From assembly GCF_000024345.1 (NCBI RefSeq), contig NC_013729.1, positions 1,116,001-1,180,000 on the forward strand: 64,000 nucleotides of DNA, given 5' to 3'. This DNA comes from Kribbella flavida DSM 17836. Lineage in GTDB: Bacteria; Actinomycetota; Actinomycetes; Propionibacteriales; Kribbellaceae. The translations under genes and the position numbers were made by a program. Under the pieces are notes generated by a model, which saw only the letters and a list, made by a program, of their open reading frames with translations, ran no database searches and was not told the DNA's origin. Each line of letters starts with the position of its first letter. The stretch's first letter is position 1. Of this stretch, positions 1-7,862 are shown in pieces.

Positions 1-180
1 CTCCCAGCGCCAGCCGTCCTTCGACGACGCCACCCGCGCCGCGACAGGTGGCTCGGCGTCGGCAGTGGCCGATTCTCGGGCGGTCAGCACGTTCACTCCG
101 ACGAGCAGTCCGGCGATTGCGGCGCCGGTGAGCGCGACGGCAACGAGACGGGTCGAACCCTTGGCCGACGACTTGTTCAT
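1..180 (-). CDS. Membrane-anchored hypothetical protein, partial (C-terminus outside window)
   Basis: Only the first 60 codons are inside the window. The ATG at 180 overlaps the stop of the upstream gene (ATGA, 178-180 with 177-179), so the two are translationally coupled. The protein has a short basic N-terminus (MNKSSAKGSTR), one hydrophobic segment at about residues 12-32, and then an extracytoplasmic stretch that reaches a DGWRWE motif. The same motif (DGWHWE) follows the membrane segment in the gene just upstream, so the two look like tandem paralogues. It is the third gene of a sigma-factor operon and may be part of its sensing or anti-sigma machinery; this is inferred from position only. 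Function unknown. Confidence 0.6.
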   Translation of the reverse strand, partial: MNKSSAKGSTRLVAVALTGAAIAGLLVGVNVLTARESATADAEPPVAARVASSKDGWRWE

Positions 181-1298
181 CGGGGCAACCTCTCCAGGAC
201 CATCGGCTTGCCCATCAGGGGGTACGCAGCGCCGACCAGCGGCAGCAGCGCCGCCCTGGTCAGTCGGCGGTGGGTGCTTCCGTCGTCGATGCCGTTGAAA
301 TCGCAGGTCGAGTGGCGGAGGGCGACCTGTTGCTCACCCGCGCTGCCGCGCAGGGTCAGCAGAATGTCGTCCCGCTCGTCCGGTGTCCGGCAGTTGTAGG
401 GCTCATTCGGTCCCGAGCCCTCCGGCGCGGCACGCAGGGCGTCGGTCAACCGTCGCGCCTGGTCGCCGGTGATCTCGTCGCCGGCCGACAGTGCGGGGCC
501 CCCGGCGCGAGAGTCGAAGGCGTACGCACAGACCTTGATCGAGCTCACCTCGCCGATTCCGGTCAGGCCCGGACCGCTCGGTGGCCGGCCGGCGGCCAGG
601 AAGTCGGGCGCCGTCGGCGCGCAGCCGTAGGCGTCGGTGGTGCCGATCGGCTCCGCGGAGTCCAGGATGCGCCGGCGCAGCGCGGGATCGTTGCTGAACA
701 CGGTGAGCCGGATCCCGTTGACGATGCGGACCTCGTCCGCCCAGCCGTGGTCGTACTGCGTCACCCCGGTCGTCCGGTTGCCCTCGCCGAACCACAGGTG
801 CGGAACCCGTTCCGGCAGAGGGGAGACCGGTCCACAGTCGATCGTGAAGACCGCGCCGCGATAGGGGCGCCCGACGAGAGGCTGCCGGCGGGGGGCCGGG
901 CGGTCTGTCGGCGTGCCTGCGGCGGCGAGGATCTCGCGGTCCGGGCAGGTCCACAGGTGGCTGTAGCTGGAATCCGCCCACCCGTCGGGCACCTGCACCT
1001 GCACCGTCCTGTACGACTCCCAGTGCCAGCCGTCGGCGGCCGGCTGGGAGGTGGCGGCAGGCGGCCCCGACGTGTCGTTGCCAAGAGCACCGATGCCGGT
1101 GATCGTCGTCGCGACCGCGGCGCACGCCAGGACGACGGCTGAGGCGGTGCGGGCCACCCGCCGTCGGCGCAGGCGGGTGTGGACGTCGGTCAGCAGAGTG
1201 TCGTCGGCGGGCGCGGAGTCCGCGTGGGTGGACAGGGCGCGGGTGATCAGCGCGCCGGTCGCCGGGTCGTCGGTCGGGTTCTTTGCGGGATCGCTCAC
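177..1298 (-). CDS. Membrane-anchored protein co-transcribed with ECF sigma factor
   Basis: A 373-residue protein starting at a GTG whose GTGA overlaps the sigma factor stop. Residues 1-48 are polar and likely cytoplasmic. A hydrophobic segment follows an RLRRRRVAR basic stretch at about residues 48-70. The rest (about 300 residues) has several cysteines and would lie outside the cell. The layout of short cytoplasmic head, one membrane span and large external domain is that of regulators cotranscribed with SigE-family ECF factors in actinobacteria. No zinc anti-sigma motif (HxxxCxxC) is visible, so a true anti-sigma role is not shown. It is a paralogue of the next gene, sharing the DGW-x-WE motif after the membrane span. 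Confidence 0.65.
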   Translation of the reverse strand: MSDPAKNPTDDPATGALITRALSTHADSAPADDTLLTDVHTRLRRRRVARTASAVVLACAAVATTITGIGALGNDTSGPPAATSQPAADGWHWESYRTVQVQVPDGWADSSYSHLWTCPDREILAAAGTPTDRPAPRRQPLVGRPYRGAVFTIDCGPVSPLPERVPHLWFGEGNRTTGVTQYDHGWADEVRIVNGIRLTVFSNDPALRRRILDSAEPIGTTDAYGCAPTAPDFLAAGRPPSGPGLTGIGEVSSIKVCAYAFDSRAGGPALSAGDEITGDQARRLTDALRAAPEGSGPNEPYNCRTPDERDDILLTLRGSAGEQQVALRHSTCDFNGIDDGSTHRRLTRAALLPLVGAAYPLMGKPMVLERLPR

Positions 1299-1825
1299 AG
1301 CCGCTCGACCTCCTTCAGGGTGGCTCGCAGGGAACCGAGGGCACGGTGGATCTGGGAGCGGACCGTCGCCGCGGTGCAGCCGAGAACCTCGGCGATCTCC
1401 GCGTCGGGCAGGCCTTCGTAGTAGCGCAGGACGACGGCAGCACGCTGCCGGGTGGGTAGTGAGGCGCACAACCGCCAGACCGCGTCGGCATCGGCGTGCA
1501 ACACCGCGTGGTCGGCGCCGGTGGTGGATCCGCCGACGGCCGGTTCGCCGAGGTCGACGAAGACGGCCGGGTCGTCGACCGGGGTCTCCCGCCGGAAGAA
1601 CCGCCGCCAGCGGGAGATGTCGGCGTTCACGATGCAGCGCCGGACGTAGGCGTCGGGGTCGGCGCCGATCCGCGACCATCGCGGGTACGCCGCGACCAGC
1701 GCGTCCTGGACCGCCTCCTCGGCCCGGCCGCGGTCCCGGGTCACCAGATAGGCGAACCGCAACAACCCGGCACCCCGGTGCGACACCCAGGTGTCGAAAT
1801 CCGGTGGTCCGTCATCGGTGGTCAT
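1295..1825 (-). CDS. ECF RNA polymerase sigma factor (SigE family of actinobacteria)
   Basis: A 176-residue group 4 sigma factor. Region 2 is recognisable near residues 10-75 (LLRFAYLVTRDRGRAEEAVQDAL, broken here only by description) and includes the AEEAVQDAL signature. Region 4 lies near residues 110-170, with the LPTRQRAAVVLRYYEGL and AEVLGCTAATVRSQIHRAL helix-turn-helix elements. An in-frame GTG exists at 1849, but the ATG at 1825 has a GGAGGG ribosome site six bases upstream, so it is preferred. It heads an operon with two membrane-anchored paralogues that probably control it. The operator or stimulus is not visible. Confident as an ECF sigma factor; subgroup less so. Confidence 0.9.
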   Translation of the reverse strand: MTTDDGPPDFDTWVSHRGAGLLRFAYLVTRDRGRAEEAVQDALVAAYPRWSRIGADPDAYVRRCIVNADISRWRRFFRRETPVDDPAVFVDLGEPAVGGSTTGADHAVLHADADAVWRLCASLPTRQRAAVVLRYYEGLPDAEIAEVLGCTAATVRSQIHRALGSLRATLKEVERL

Positions 1826-1927
1826 CTGGTCCCTCCACGCCCTAACCACGCCGGCGGAGGACCAGACGTTGCACCGCTGGGGCGTGTCTTCCGATTCCCT
1901 GCCTACGGCCCGAGATCGGGAGACCCC

Positions 1928-3154
1928 CTAGTCCGATTCACCCACCGGAGCGGTCGGCAGGGCCAGCTTCTCGTCGGGCTTGGCGCTCAGCACGGTGGCG
2001 ACGTACGAGCGGGCGGCTTCCAGCGTGTCGACCTCGTGGCCGGCCTGCTCGGACAGGAACCAGCGGTGCTCGAGCACCTCGTGGAAGACCTCGGCGGGCT
2101 CCAGCTTGCGGTTCAGGTCGCGGGGCACCGAGCGGACCACCGGCTCGAAGACGTCGGTCAGCCACTGGTGCGCGACGATCTCCTCGTCCTCGTTCTGCTG
2201 GTCGGTGGCGGCGGCGAACGAGTCCAGGTCGTTCAGCAGCCGGCGGGCCTGGTTCTCCTCGACGTCCAGACCGGTCAGCCGCAGCAGCCGCCGCGAGTGG
2301 TGCCCGGCGTCCACGACCTTCGGCTGGATCCGGACCTGGCTGCCGTCCCAGTCGGTGATGATGTCGATCTCGGCGACGTCGAAGCCGAGCTCGTTCAGCC
2401 GCCGGATCCGCGAGTCCAGCCGGTGGATCTCGTCGGTGGCGAACTCCTCCGGCGCGGTCAGCTCGGCCCAGAGCGCCTCGTACCGGGCGGTGATCGACTC
2501 GACCGTCTGCTGCGGGTCGATGTCCGGGTCGAGCAGCCCGCCCTCCTGCAGGTCGAGGAACTCGCCGAACAGGTTGATCTCCGCGGTGTAGAGGTCGTGC
2601 GCGCGCTGCCCGTCGGAGATGTCCTGGTGCAGCTCACCGGTCTCCGCGTCCACCAGGTACGCCGCGAAGGCGCCGGCGTCGCGGCGGAACAACGTGTTCG
2701 ACAGCGAGCAGTCGCCCCAGAAGAAGCCGAGCAGGTGCAGCCGGACGATCAGCGCGACCAGCGCGTCGATCAGCCGGTTCACGGTGTCGGGCCGCAGGGT
2801 GCTGGAGAACAGCGCCCGGTACGGCAGCGAGAACTGCAGGTGCCGGGTGACCAGGATCGAGTCGAGCGGTTCGCCGTTGCGGTCCAGCCGGTCGGTGATC
2901 ACGCCGACCGGTTCGACCGAGGGGGAGTCGAGCCGCTCGAGGTCGCGCAGCAGCCGGTACTCGTGCAGGGCGAGGTGCTCCATCACCTCCTTGATCGCGT
3001 AGACGCTGCCGTTCACCCGGACGAACCGGACGACGTGCCGCGAGATACCGCGCGGCAGCGCGACCAGTCGGTCCTCGGGCCAGTCCTCCAGCGGGATGTC
3101 CCAGGGCAGTGACAGCAAACCGGTGTCGGGGCGGGTGGCGACGAAACGAGGCAC
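1928..3154 (-). CDS. DUF4032 protein with a lipopolysaccharide-kinase-like fold
   Basis: A 408-residue soluble protein. The N-terminal half looks like a degenerate protein-kinase/LPS-kinase fold: an AIKEV lysine motif near residue 49, a catalytic-loop-like FWGDCSLSN near residue 148, and a VDAETGE metal-loop-like motif about 20 residues later. The C-terminal half (from about residue 230) corresponds to the DUF4032 region, with RIQPKVVDAGHHSRRLLRLTG. The family is common in actinobacteria and has no established function. The GTG at 3154 was chosen because similarity begins at PRFVATRPDTG; the longer in-frame extension overlaps the divergent lacI regulatory region. It is transcribed away from lacI, so the two share 3155-3278. 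Confidence 0.75.
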   Translation of the reverse strand: MPRFVATRPDTGLLSLPWDIPLEDWPEDRLVALPRGISRHVVRFVRVNGSVYAIKEVMEHLALHEYRLLRDLERLDSPSVEPVGVITDRLDRNGEPLDSILVTRHLQFSLPYRALFSSTLRPDTVNRLIDALVALIVRLHLLGFFWGDCSLSNTLFRRDAGAFAAYLVDAETGELHQDISDGQRAHDLYTAEINLFGEFLDLQEGGLLDPDIDPQQTVESITARYEALWAELTAPEEFATDEIHRLDSRIRRLNELGFDVAEIDIITDWDGSQVRIQPKVVDAGHHSRRLLRLTGLDVEENQARRLLNDLDSFAAATDQQNEDEEIVAHQWLTDVFEPVVRSVPRDLNRKLEPAEVFHEVLEHRWFLSEQAGHEVDTLEAARSYVATVLSAKPDEKLALPTAPVGESD

Positions 3155-3241
3155 GGCTCCAGTGTCGCAGTTCCACCCCCCGGACGACCGGTGGAGCAGC
3201 GCGTACGGACAGGAAACGCACCGAACTCGAACGCAAGTGGA

Positions 3242-3255
3242 CGCAAATTCTTGCG
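3242..3255. promoter_or_regulatory. Candidate LacI operator upstream of first lacI gene
   Basis: A perfect inverted repeat, CGCAA-ATTC-TTGCG, lies 23 bases before the lacI start. Further half-sites flank it: CGCAA-type at about 3232-3236 and TTGCGT at 3272-3277, next to the ATG. The core GCAA-N4-TTGC has the same spacing as the repeat before the second lacI gene (16846-16861). Autoregulation is inferred. Confidence 0.6.
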
Positions 3256-3278
3256 AAATGTGGCGTAGAGTTTGCGTC

Positions 3279-4286
3279 ATGACGCGACGACTTGCAGAGG
3301 TGGCGAAGAAGGTCGGAGTCAGCGAGGCAACCGTGAGCCGGGTGCTGAACGGCAAGCCCGGCGTGTCCGAGGCGACTCGGGAAGCGGTGCTGACCGCGCT
3401 GGACGTGCTCGGCTACGAGCGGCCGACCCAGCTCCGCGGCGACCGCGCACGGCTGGTCGGCCTGGTGCTGCCCGAGCTGCAGAACCCGATCTTCCCGGCC
3501 TTCGCCGAGGTGGTCGGCGGCGCGCTGGCACAGCAAGGTTTCACGTCCTTGCTCTGCACCCGGACGGTCGGCGGTGTGTCCGAGGCGGACTACGTCGACC
3601 TGCTCCTGCAGCAGCAGGTCTCCGGTGTGGTTTTCGCCGGTGGCTTCTACGCCCAGGCGGACGCTCCGCACGCCCATTACGAGCTGATCCAGGAACGCCG
3701 GCTGCCCACCGTGCTGGTGAACGCAGCGGTCGACCACCTCGGCTTCCCGCAGGTCTCCTCGGACGACTTCGTCGCCGCCGAGATGGCGCTCGGGCACCTG
3801 CGGGCGCTCGGGCATCAGAAGATCGGTCTGGTGCTCGGCCCACGGGACCACATCCCGTCCCGCCGCAAGCTGGACGCCTTTCTCGGCTCTCCGGAAGCCG
3901 ATCCCGAGCTGGTCGAGCACACGATGTTCTCGCTCGAGGGCGGGCACGCGGCCGCCACCCGGCTGGTCAAGCACGGCGCCACCGGCATCGTCTGCGCCAG
4001 CGACATCCTGGCGCTCGGCGCGATCCGGGCAGTCCGCCGGGCCGGCCTGTCGGTGCCCGGGGACGTCTCGGTGATCGGCTACGACGACTCCGCGATGATG
4101 AACTGCACCGATCCGCCGCTGACCACGGTCCGGCAGCCGATCGACGCGATGGGCCGGGCGGCGGTCGACATGCTGGTCGCGCTGATCGAGCGCGCCTCGG
4201 TGCCGGCCGACGAGTTGCTCTTCGAGCCGGAGCTGGTGGTCCGCGCGTCCACCGCCCGGTTGCGCACCGCGCCGGTCTCCGCCTGA
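3279..4286 (+). CDS. LacI-family transcriptional regulator (carbohydrate control)
   Basis: A 335-residue LacI/GalR repressor of normal length. The DNA-binding domain occupies residues 1-55 with the helix-turn-helix VAKKVGVSEATVSRVLNGKPGVSE. The sugar-binding periplasmic-binding-protein fold follows (LVGLVLPELQNPIFPAF onward), ending with the typical VIGYDD and LTTVRQP motifs. The ATG at 3279 places the helix-turn-helix at the extreme N-terminus as expected; upstream codons in frame belong to the operator region. It sits directly before an oligosaccharide importer and a GH13 glucosidase, which it presumably represses until its inducer (probably an alpha-glucoside) is present. It is closely similar to the second LacI protein at 16905, including an identical SEATVSRVLN recognition segment. 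Confidence 0.92.
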   Translation: MTRRLAEVAKKVGVSEATVSRVLNGKPGVSEATREAVLTALDVLGYERPTQLRGDRARLVGLVLPELQNPIFPAFAEVVGGALAQQGFTSLLCTRTVGGVSEADYVDLLLQQQVSGVVFAGGFYAQADAPHAHYELIQERRLPTVLVNAAVDHLGFPQVSSDDFVAAEMALGHLRALGHQKIGLVLGPRDHIPSRRKLDAFLGSPEADPELVEHTMFSLEGGHAAATRLVKHGATGIVCASDILALGAIRAVRRAGLSVPGDVSVIGYDDSAMMNCTDPPLTTVRQPIDAMGRAAVDMLVALIERASVPADELLFEPELVVRASTARLRTAPVSA

Positions 4287-4322
4287 CAACGAGAGCCAGT
4301 CCAGAACGCAGCACGGCCACCG

Positions 4323-4357
4323 AAGGGTGGAGTGGGCAGTTGCCCGCTCCACCCTTT
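4323..4357 (+). terminator. Rho-independent terminator after lacI
   Basis: A 15-bp stem (4323-4337 with 4342-4356, one G-T pair) closes a four-base loop and ends in TTT. It separates lacI from the importer operon. Confidence 0.7.
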
Positions 4358-4413
4358 CTGCCTGTCGGGGCCCGACCTCGATAGTCTCGTTTTTGCAACT
4401 TGAGATCGAAGTA

Positions 4414-4443
4414 TTGCGCAGATCCGGTCGAGTTGCCTACGGT
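4414..4443 (+). promoter_or_regulatory. Candidate promoter of the importer operon
   Basis: TTGCGC (4414-4419) and TACGGT (4438-4443) with an 18-base spacer fit a sigma-70-like promoter about 60 bases before the lipoprotein start. The -35 hexamer coincides with a TTGCG half-site like those at the LacI operators, and a GCAA lies 15 bases upstream (4395-4398). LacI control here is plausible but the full dyad is not present. Confidence 0.35.
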
Positions 4444-4500
4444 ACGGACCACATCAAGGGGCGGGGAGTCGCCCTCGGCCGTACCGAGAAGGGCAGATCG

Positions 4501-5880
4501 ATGAGGACAACGAGCCATCGCAGGGCACTCGGCCTGTTGCTCGTGGCGGGACTGGGTCTGGTGGCCTCGTCCTGCGGATCGGGGGACGACGAACCGGCCG
4601 CGCAGAGTTCCGGGGGCGCCGACGCCAAGGTGACCATCACGGTCGGCTGTCAGCCGCCGAAGAGCAACCCGAAGGAGCGCACGGCCTGGGACGAGGACGT
4701 CGCGGAGTTCCAGAAGCTGCACCCGAACATCACGATCGAGAGCAAGGACGCCTTCCCCTGCATCAACCCCGACACCTTCCAGGCGAAGCTGGCCGGCGGC
4801 ACCCAGGAGGACCTGTTCTACGTCTACTACACCGACGTCCAGAAGATCATCAAGGCCCGGCAGGCCGCCGACATCAGCGAGTACGTCGGCAGCGTGAAGA
4901 CCCTGAAGGACCTGCGCCCGGACGTGCTCGGCGTCTTCAAGGACGGCGACAAGACCTACGGGCTGCCGCGGACGAACTACAACATGGGCCTGGTCTACAA
5001 CCGCAAGCTGTTCACCCAGGCCGGGCTGGACCCGAACTCCCCGCCGAAGACCTGGGCCGAGGTGCACGAGGCGGCCAAGAAGATCGCCGGGCTCGGCGCC
5101 GGCCACGTCGGCTTCGGTGAGTACAGCGCAGGCAACACCGGCGGCTGGCACTTCGCCGCCTCGCTGTACGCCCGGGGCGGGACGATGGTGAGCGAGGACG
5201 GCAAGTCCGCGGCCTTCAACAGCGCCGAGGGCAAGGCCGTGCTGGAGAACCTCAAGCAAATGCGCTGGAACGACAACTCCATGGGCAGCAAGCAGCTGCT
5301 GCAGTGGGAGGACCTGATGCGCATGATGGGCGCGGGCAAGCTCGGCATGATGATCGGCGCCCCGGACGTCGTGCAGTCGGTGAACAACGACTTCCAGGGC
5401 AAGTTCGAGGACTACGGCGTCACCGTGGTGCCGGAGTCCGAGGGCAAGGCCTCGCTGGCCGGCGGTGACGGCTACATGTTCAACCCGAAGGCCTCGCCGG
5501 ACAAGATCAAGGCCGGCCTGCTGTGGCTGGAGTTCCACGAGCTGACGCCGGGTGAGGGCCAGTTCAACTACCAGCGGTCCAAGGCGCAGGGTCGCCCGGT
5601 CGGCCTGCCGATCCCCGACCTGTACGGCGACACCCCGCCGGGCAAGGAGATCACCGCGCTGCGCAAGCAGTACGCCACCGTCCCGGTCGAGCACTTCGCG
5701 CCGTACGCCAACGCGCAGACCAGCATCACCAACAAGCTGGAACCGCCGAAGGCGCAGGAGCTGTACGCCGTGCTCGACGTGGCGATGTCCGCGGTGCTCA
5801 CCCGCAAGGACGCCGACATCGACAAGCTCCTGGCGGACGCCGAAGCCAAGGCGAACAAGATCCTGGAGCGGAACTCGTGA
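4501..5880 (+). CDS. Sugar ABC transporter substrate-binding lipoprotein
   Basis: A 459-residue extracellular solute-binding protein of the carbohydrate (family 1) type. It has a lipoprotein signal: basic MRTTSHRR, a hydrophobic core, and VASSC with the lipidated Cys at position 25, followed by a Gly/Asp/Ser linker. The body has the usual KVTITV opening, FQKLHPNITIE, the GLPRTNYNMGLVYN segment and a C-terminal YAVLDVAMSAVLT helix. A GAAGGG ribosome site precedes the ATG. It is the first gene of the importer operon and is followed by two permeases. The substrate is probably an alpha-glucoside oligosaccharide, inferred from the downstream GH13 gene. The end of the gene forms the left arm of a long inverted repeat. 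Confidence 0.93.
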   Translation: MRTTSHRRALGLLLVAGLGLVASSCGSGDDEPAAQSSGGADAKVTITVGCQPPKSNPKERTAWDEDVAEFQKLHPNITIESKDAFPCINPDTFQAKLAGGTQEDLFYVYYTDVQKIIKARQAADISEYVGSVKTLKDLRPDVLGVFKDGDKTYGLPRTNYNMGLVYNRKLFTQAGLDPNSPPKTWAEVHEAAKKIAGLGAGHVGFGEYSAGNTGGWHFAASLYARGGTMVSEDGKSAAFNSAEGKAVLENLKQMRWNDNSMGSKQLLQWEDLMRMMGAGKLGMMIGAPDVVQSVNNDFQGKFEDYGVTVVPESEGKASLAGGDGYMFNPKASPDKIKAGLLWLEFHELTPGEGQFNYQRSKAQGRPVGLPIPDLYGDTPPGKEITALRKQYATVPVEHFAPYANAQTSITNKLEPPKAQELYAVLDVAMSAVLTRKDADIDKLLADAEAKANKILERNS

Positions 5881-5919
5881 GCCCCCGCCTACTGCGCGGG
5901 CTCACGAGTTCCGCTCCAG
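5863..5919 (+). repeat. Long inverted repeat overlapping the 3' end of the binding-protein gene
   Basis: A perfect 22-bp stem pairs 5863-5884 with 5898-5919. The left arm contains the last six codons and the stop of the binding-protein gene; the right arm ends 13 bases before the permease ATG. The 13-base loop can form three more pairs. There is no T-run, so it is not a standard terminator. Hairpins here commonly protect the upstream message or reduce read-through, giving excess binding protein over permease. Confidence 0.85.
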
Positions 5920-5932
5920 CCAAGAACACCTG

Positions 5933-6853
5933 ATGGCCGTTGTCACCGCCAGACCGCCGGTGCGCCGCTCCCACCCGGGGGCGGCGCGCCGCGCGGTCGG
6001 CAGGAACCTCACGGCGTACGGGTTCCTGTGCGGAGCGCTGATCTGTTTCGCCTTCTTCTCCTGGTACCCGATGATCCGCGAGGTGGTGCTGAGCTTCCAG
6101 CAGACGAACTTCGTCGACCCGCCGCGATGGGTGGGGCTGGAGAACTTCCGGACCGTCTTCGCGGACCCGGCCTTCCGGTCCGCCTGGCTGAACACCGCCG
6201 CCTTCAGCGGGCTCGCGCTGATCGTCGGCTACGCGATCCCCTTCGTGCTCGCCGTCGTGCTGAACGAGTTGCGGCACGCCAAGGCCTACCTGCGGTTCGT
6301 GGTCTACCTGCCGGTGATGCTGCCGCCAGCCGTCGGCGTGCTGCTGTTCAAGTGGTTCTACGACCCGGGCGCCGGTCTGTTCAACCAGGTGCTGGACGTC
6401 TTCCACCTGCCACCGTTGAGCTGGCTCGACTCGACCAGCACCGCGCTGATCTCGCTGGTCATCGTGTCGACCTGGATGAACCTCGGCACCGGCACGCTGA
6501 TCTACCTGGCCGCACTGCAGAGCATCCCCGGTGACCTGTACGAGTCGGCCGAGCTGGACGGCGCCGGACTGTTCCGGCGGGTCTGGCACGTGACCGTCCC
6601 GCAGACCAAGCTGATCCTGCTGGTGATGCTGCTGCTCCAGGTCGTCGCGACCATGCAGGTGTTCATCGAGCCGTACCTGCTGACCGGCGGCGGCCCGGAG
6701 AACGCGACCGTCACGGTGGCGTACCTGATGTACCAGTACGCCTTCAACTTCGGCGACTTCGGCGGCGGCGGCGCGCTCGGCCTGATGCTGATGGTCGTGC
6801 TGATGGTGTTCTCGGCGATCTACCTGCGCGTGTCGCGGGACAACCAGAACTAG
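5933..6853 (+). CDS. Sugar ABC transporter permease (MalF/UgpA type)
   Basis: A 306-residue inner-membrane permease with six predicted membrane segments. The first is near residues 25-50 (TAYGFLCGALICFAFFSWYP). The cytoplasmic EAA loop that contacts the ATPase is visible as ESAELDGAGLFRRVWHVTVP near residue 210. The ATG at 5933 is used because it gives the normal short cytoplasmic N-terminus; it lies just after the hairpin, and the longer in-frame reading upstream runs through the binding-protein gene. It forms the channel with the next gene. No ATPase is encoded in the operon. Confidence 0.93.
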   Translation: MAVVTARPPVRRSHPGAARRAVGRNLTAYGFLCGALICFAFFSWYPMIREVVLSFQQTNFVDPPRWVGLENFRTVFADPAFRSAWLNTAAFSGLALIVGYAIPFVLAVVLNELRHAKAYLRFVVYLPVMLPPAVGVLLFKWFYDPGAGLFNQVLDVFHLPPLSWLDSTSTALISLVIVSTWMNLGTGTLIYLAALQSIPGDLYESAELDGAGLFRRVWHVTVPQTKLILLVMLLLQVVATMQVFIEPYLLTGGGPENATVTVAYLMYQYAFNFGDFGGGGALGLMLMVVLMVFSAIYLRVSRDNQN

Positions 6854-6862
6854 GGGCGGGAT

Positions 6863-7834
6863 ATGACCACCACGTTGAACCCACCTCCGTTGCTGGAGGC
6901 AACAGCACCGCCGGTGACCCCGAAGCGGCCCCGGCGACGCAGGAACGGCGGCCGCGGCTCGGTGACCAGGACCCTGGTCTCGCCGCTGTCGTTGCGTTCG
7001 TGGCACGGCAAGCTGATCTACTGGACCGTCCTGGTCCTGGTCGTCGTCAGCTTCACGCTGGCCTTCGTGTTCCCGCTGTACTGGATGGTGACCGGTGCGC
7101 TGAAGTCGCCGGACGAGCTGGCGCAGATCCCGCCGAGCTTCTTTCCGAAGGACGTCGACTTCGGCGTCTACGCGGAGGCCTGGAACCAGCTCCAGCTCGG
7201 CGTCTTCCTGAAGAACACCGCCCTGTACGCCGGCGGCGCATGGCTGCTCACGCTGGCCGTGGACGTGAGCGCGGCGTACGCGCTGTCCAAGCTGCGGCCG
7301 ATGTTCGGCAAGCTGATCCTCGGCCTGATGCTGGCCACGCTGATGATCCCGCCGATGGTGCTGCTGCTGCCGACCTACCTGGTCGCCAAGGACGTGCCGA
7401 TCTTCCACTTCGACCTGCTGAACACCCCGTGGGCGATCTGGTTGCCGGCCGCGGCGAACGGCTTCTTCATCTTCCTGCTCAAGCGGTTCTTCGACTCGAT
7501 CCCGCGCGAGCTGCTGGAGGCGGCCGAGATCGACGGCGCGTCGCCGCTGCGCATCCTGTGGTCGATCGTGCTGCCGGTGTCGCGGCCGATCCTCGGCGTG
7601 GTGTCGATCCTGTCGGTGGTCACGGTCTGGAAGGACTTCGTCTGGCCGCTGCTGGTGCTGCCGGAGACCGACAAGATGCCGATCAGCGTCGGCATCGCGT
7701 CGCTGTCCGCGCAGATGCCGCAGAACGTGCTGATCGCCGCGCTGGTGATCGCCAGCCTGCCGGCCATCGCGGTGTTCTTCGTGTTCCAGCGCAGCATCAT
7801 GGCGGGCCTGACCGCCGGCAGCCTCAAGGGCTGA
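6863..7834 (+). CDS. Sugar ABC transporter permease (MalG/UgpE type)
   Basis: A 323-residue permease partner. It has an unusually long polar N-terminus of about 50 residues with a PKRPRRRRNG basic run, then a first membrane segment (LVLVVVSFTLAFVFPLYWM), the typical TGALKSPDEL extracellular start, and five further membrane spans. The EAA loop reads LLEAAEIDGASPLRILWSIV, near residue 215. It begins nine bases after the first permease and precedes the GH13 gene by 28 bases, so the four genes are likely one transcript. The C-terminus ends in MAGLTAGSLKG, as is typical of MalG-like proteins. Confidence 0.93.
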   Translation: MTTTLNPPPLLEATAPPVTPKRPRRRRNGGRGSVTRTLVSPLSLRSWHGKLIYWTVLVLVVVSFTLAFVFPLYWMVTGALKSPDELAQIPPSFFPKDVDFGVYAEAWNQLQLGVFLKNTALYAGGAWLLTLAVDVSAAYALSKLRPMFGKLILGLMLATLMIPPMVLLLPTYLVAKDVPIFHFDLLNTPWAIWLPAAANGFFIFLLKRFFDSIPRELLEAAEIDGASPLRILWSIVLPVSRPILGVVSILSVVTVWKDFVWPLLVLPETDKMPISVGIASLSAQMPQNVLIAALVIASLPAIAVFFVFQRSIMAGLTAGSLKG

Positions 7835-7862
7835 TCCCCCACCCGAAACCCAAGGAGAGAGC

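Noticed and set aside
1496..3112. A 538-codon plus-strand open frame
   Set aside because: Antisense to the DUF4032 gene and sigma factor; Val/Gln/Arg-rich and without recognisable domains.
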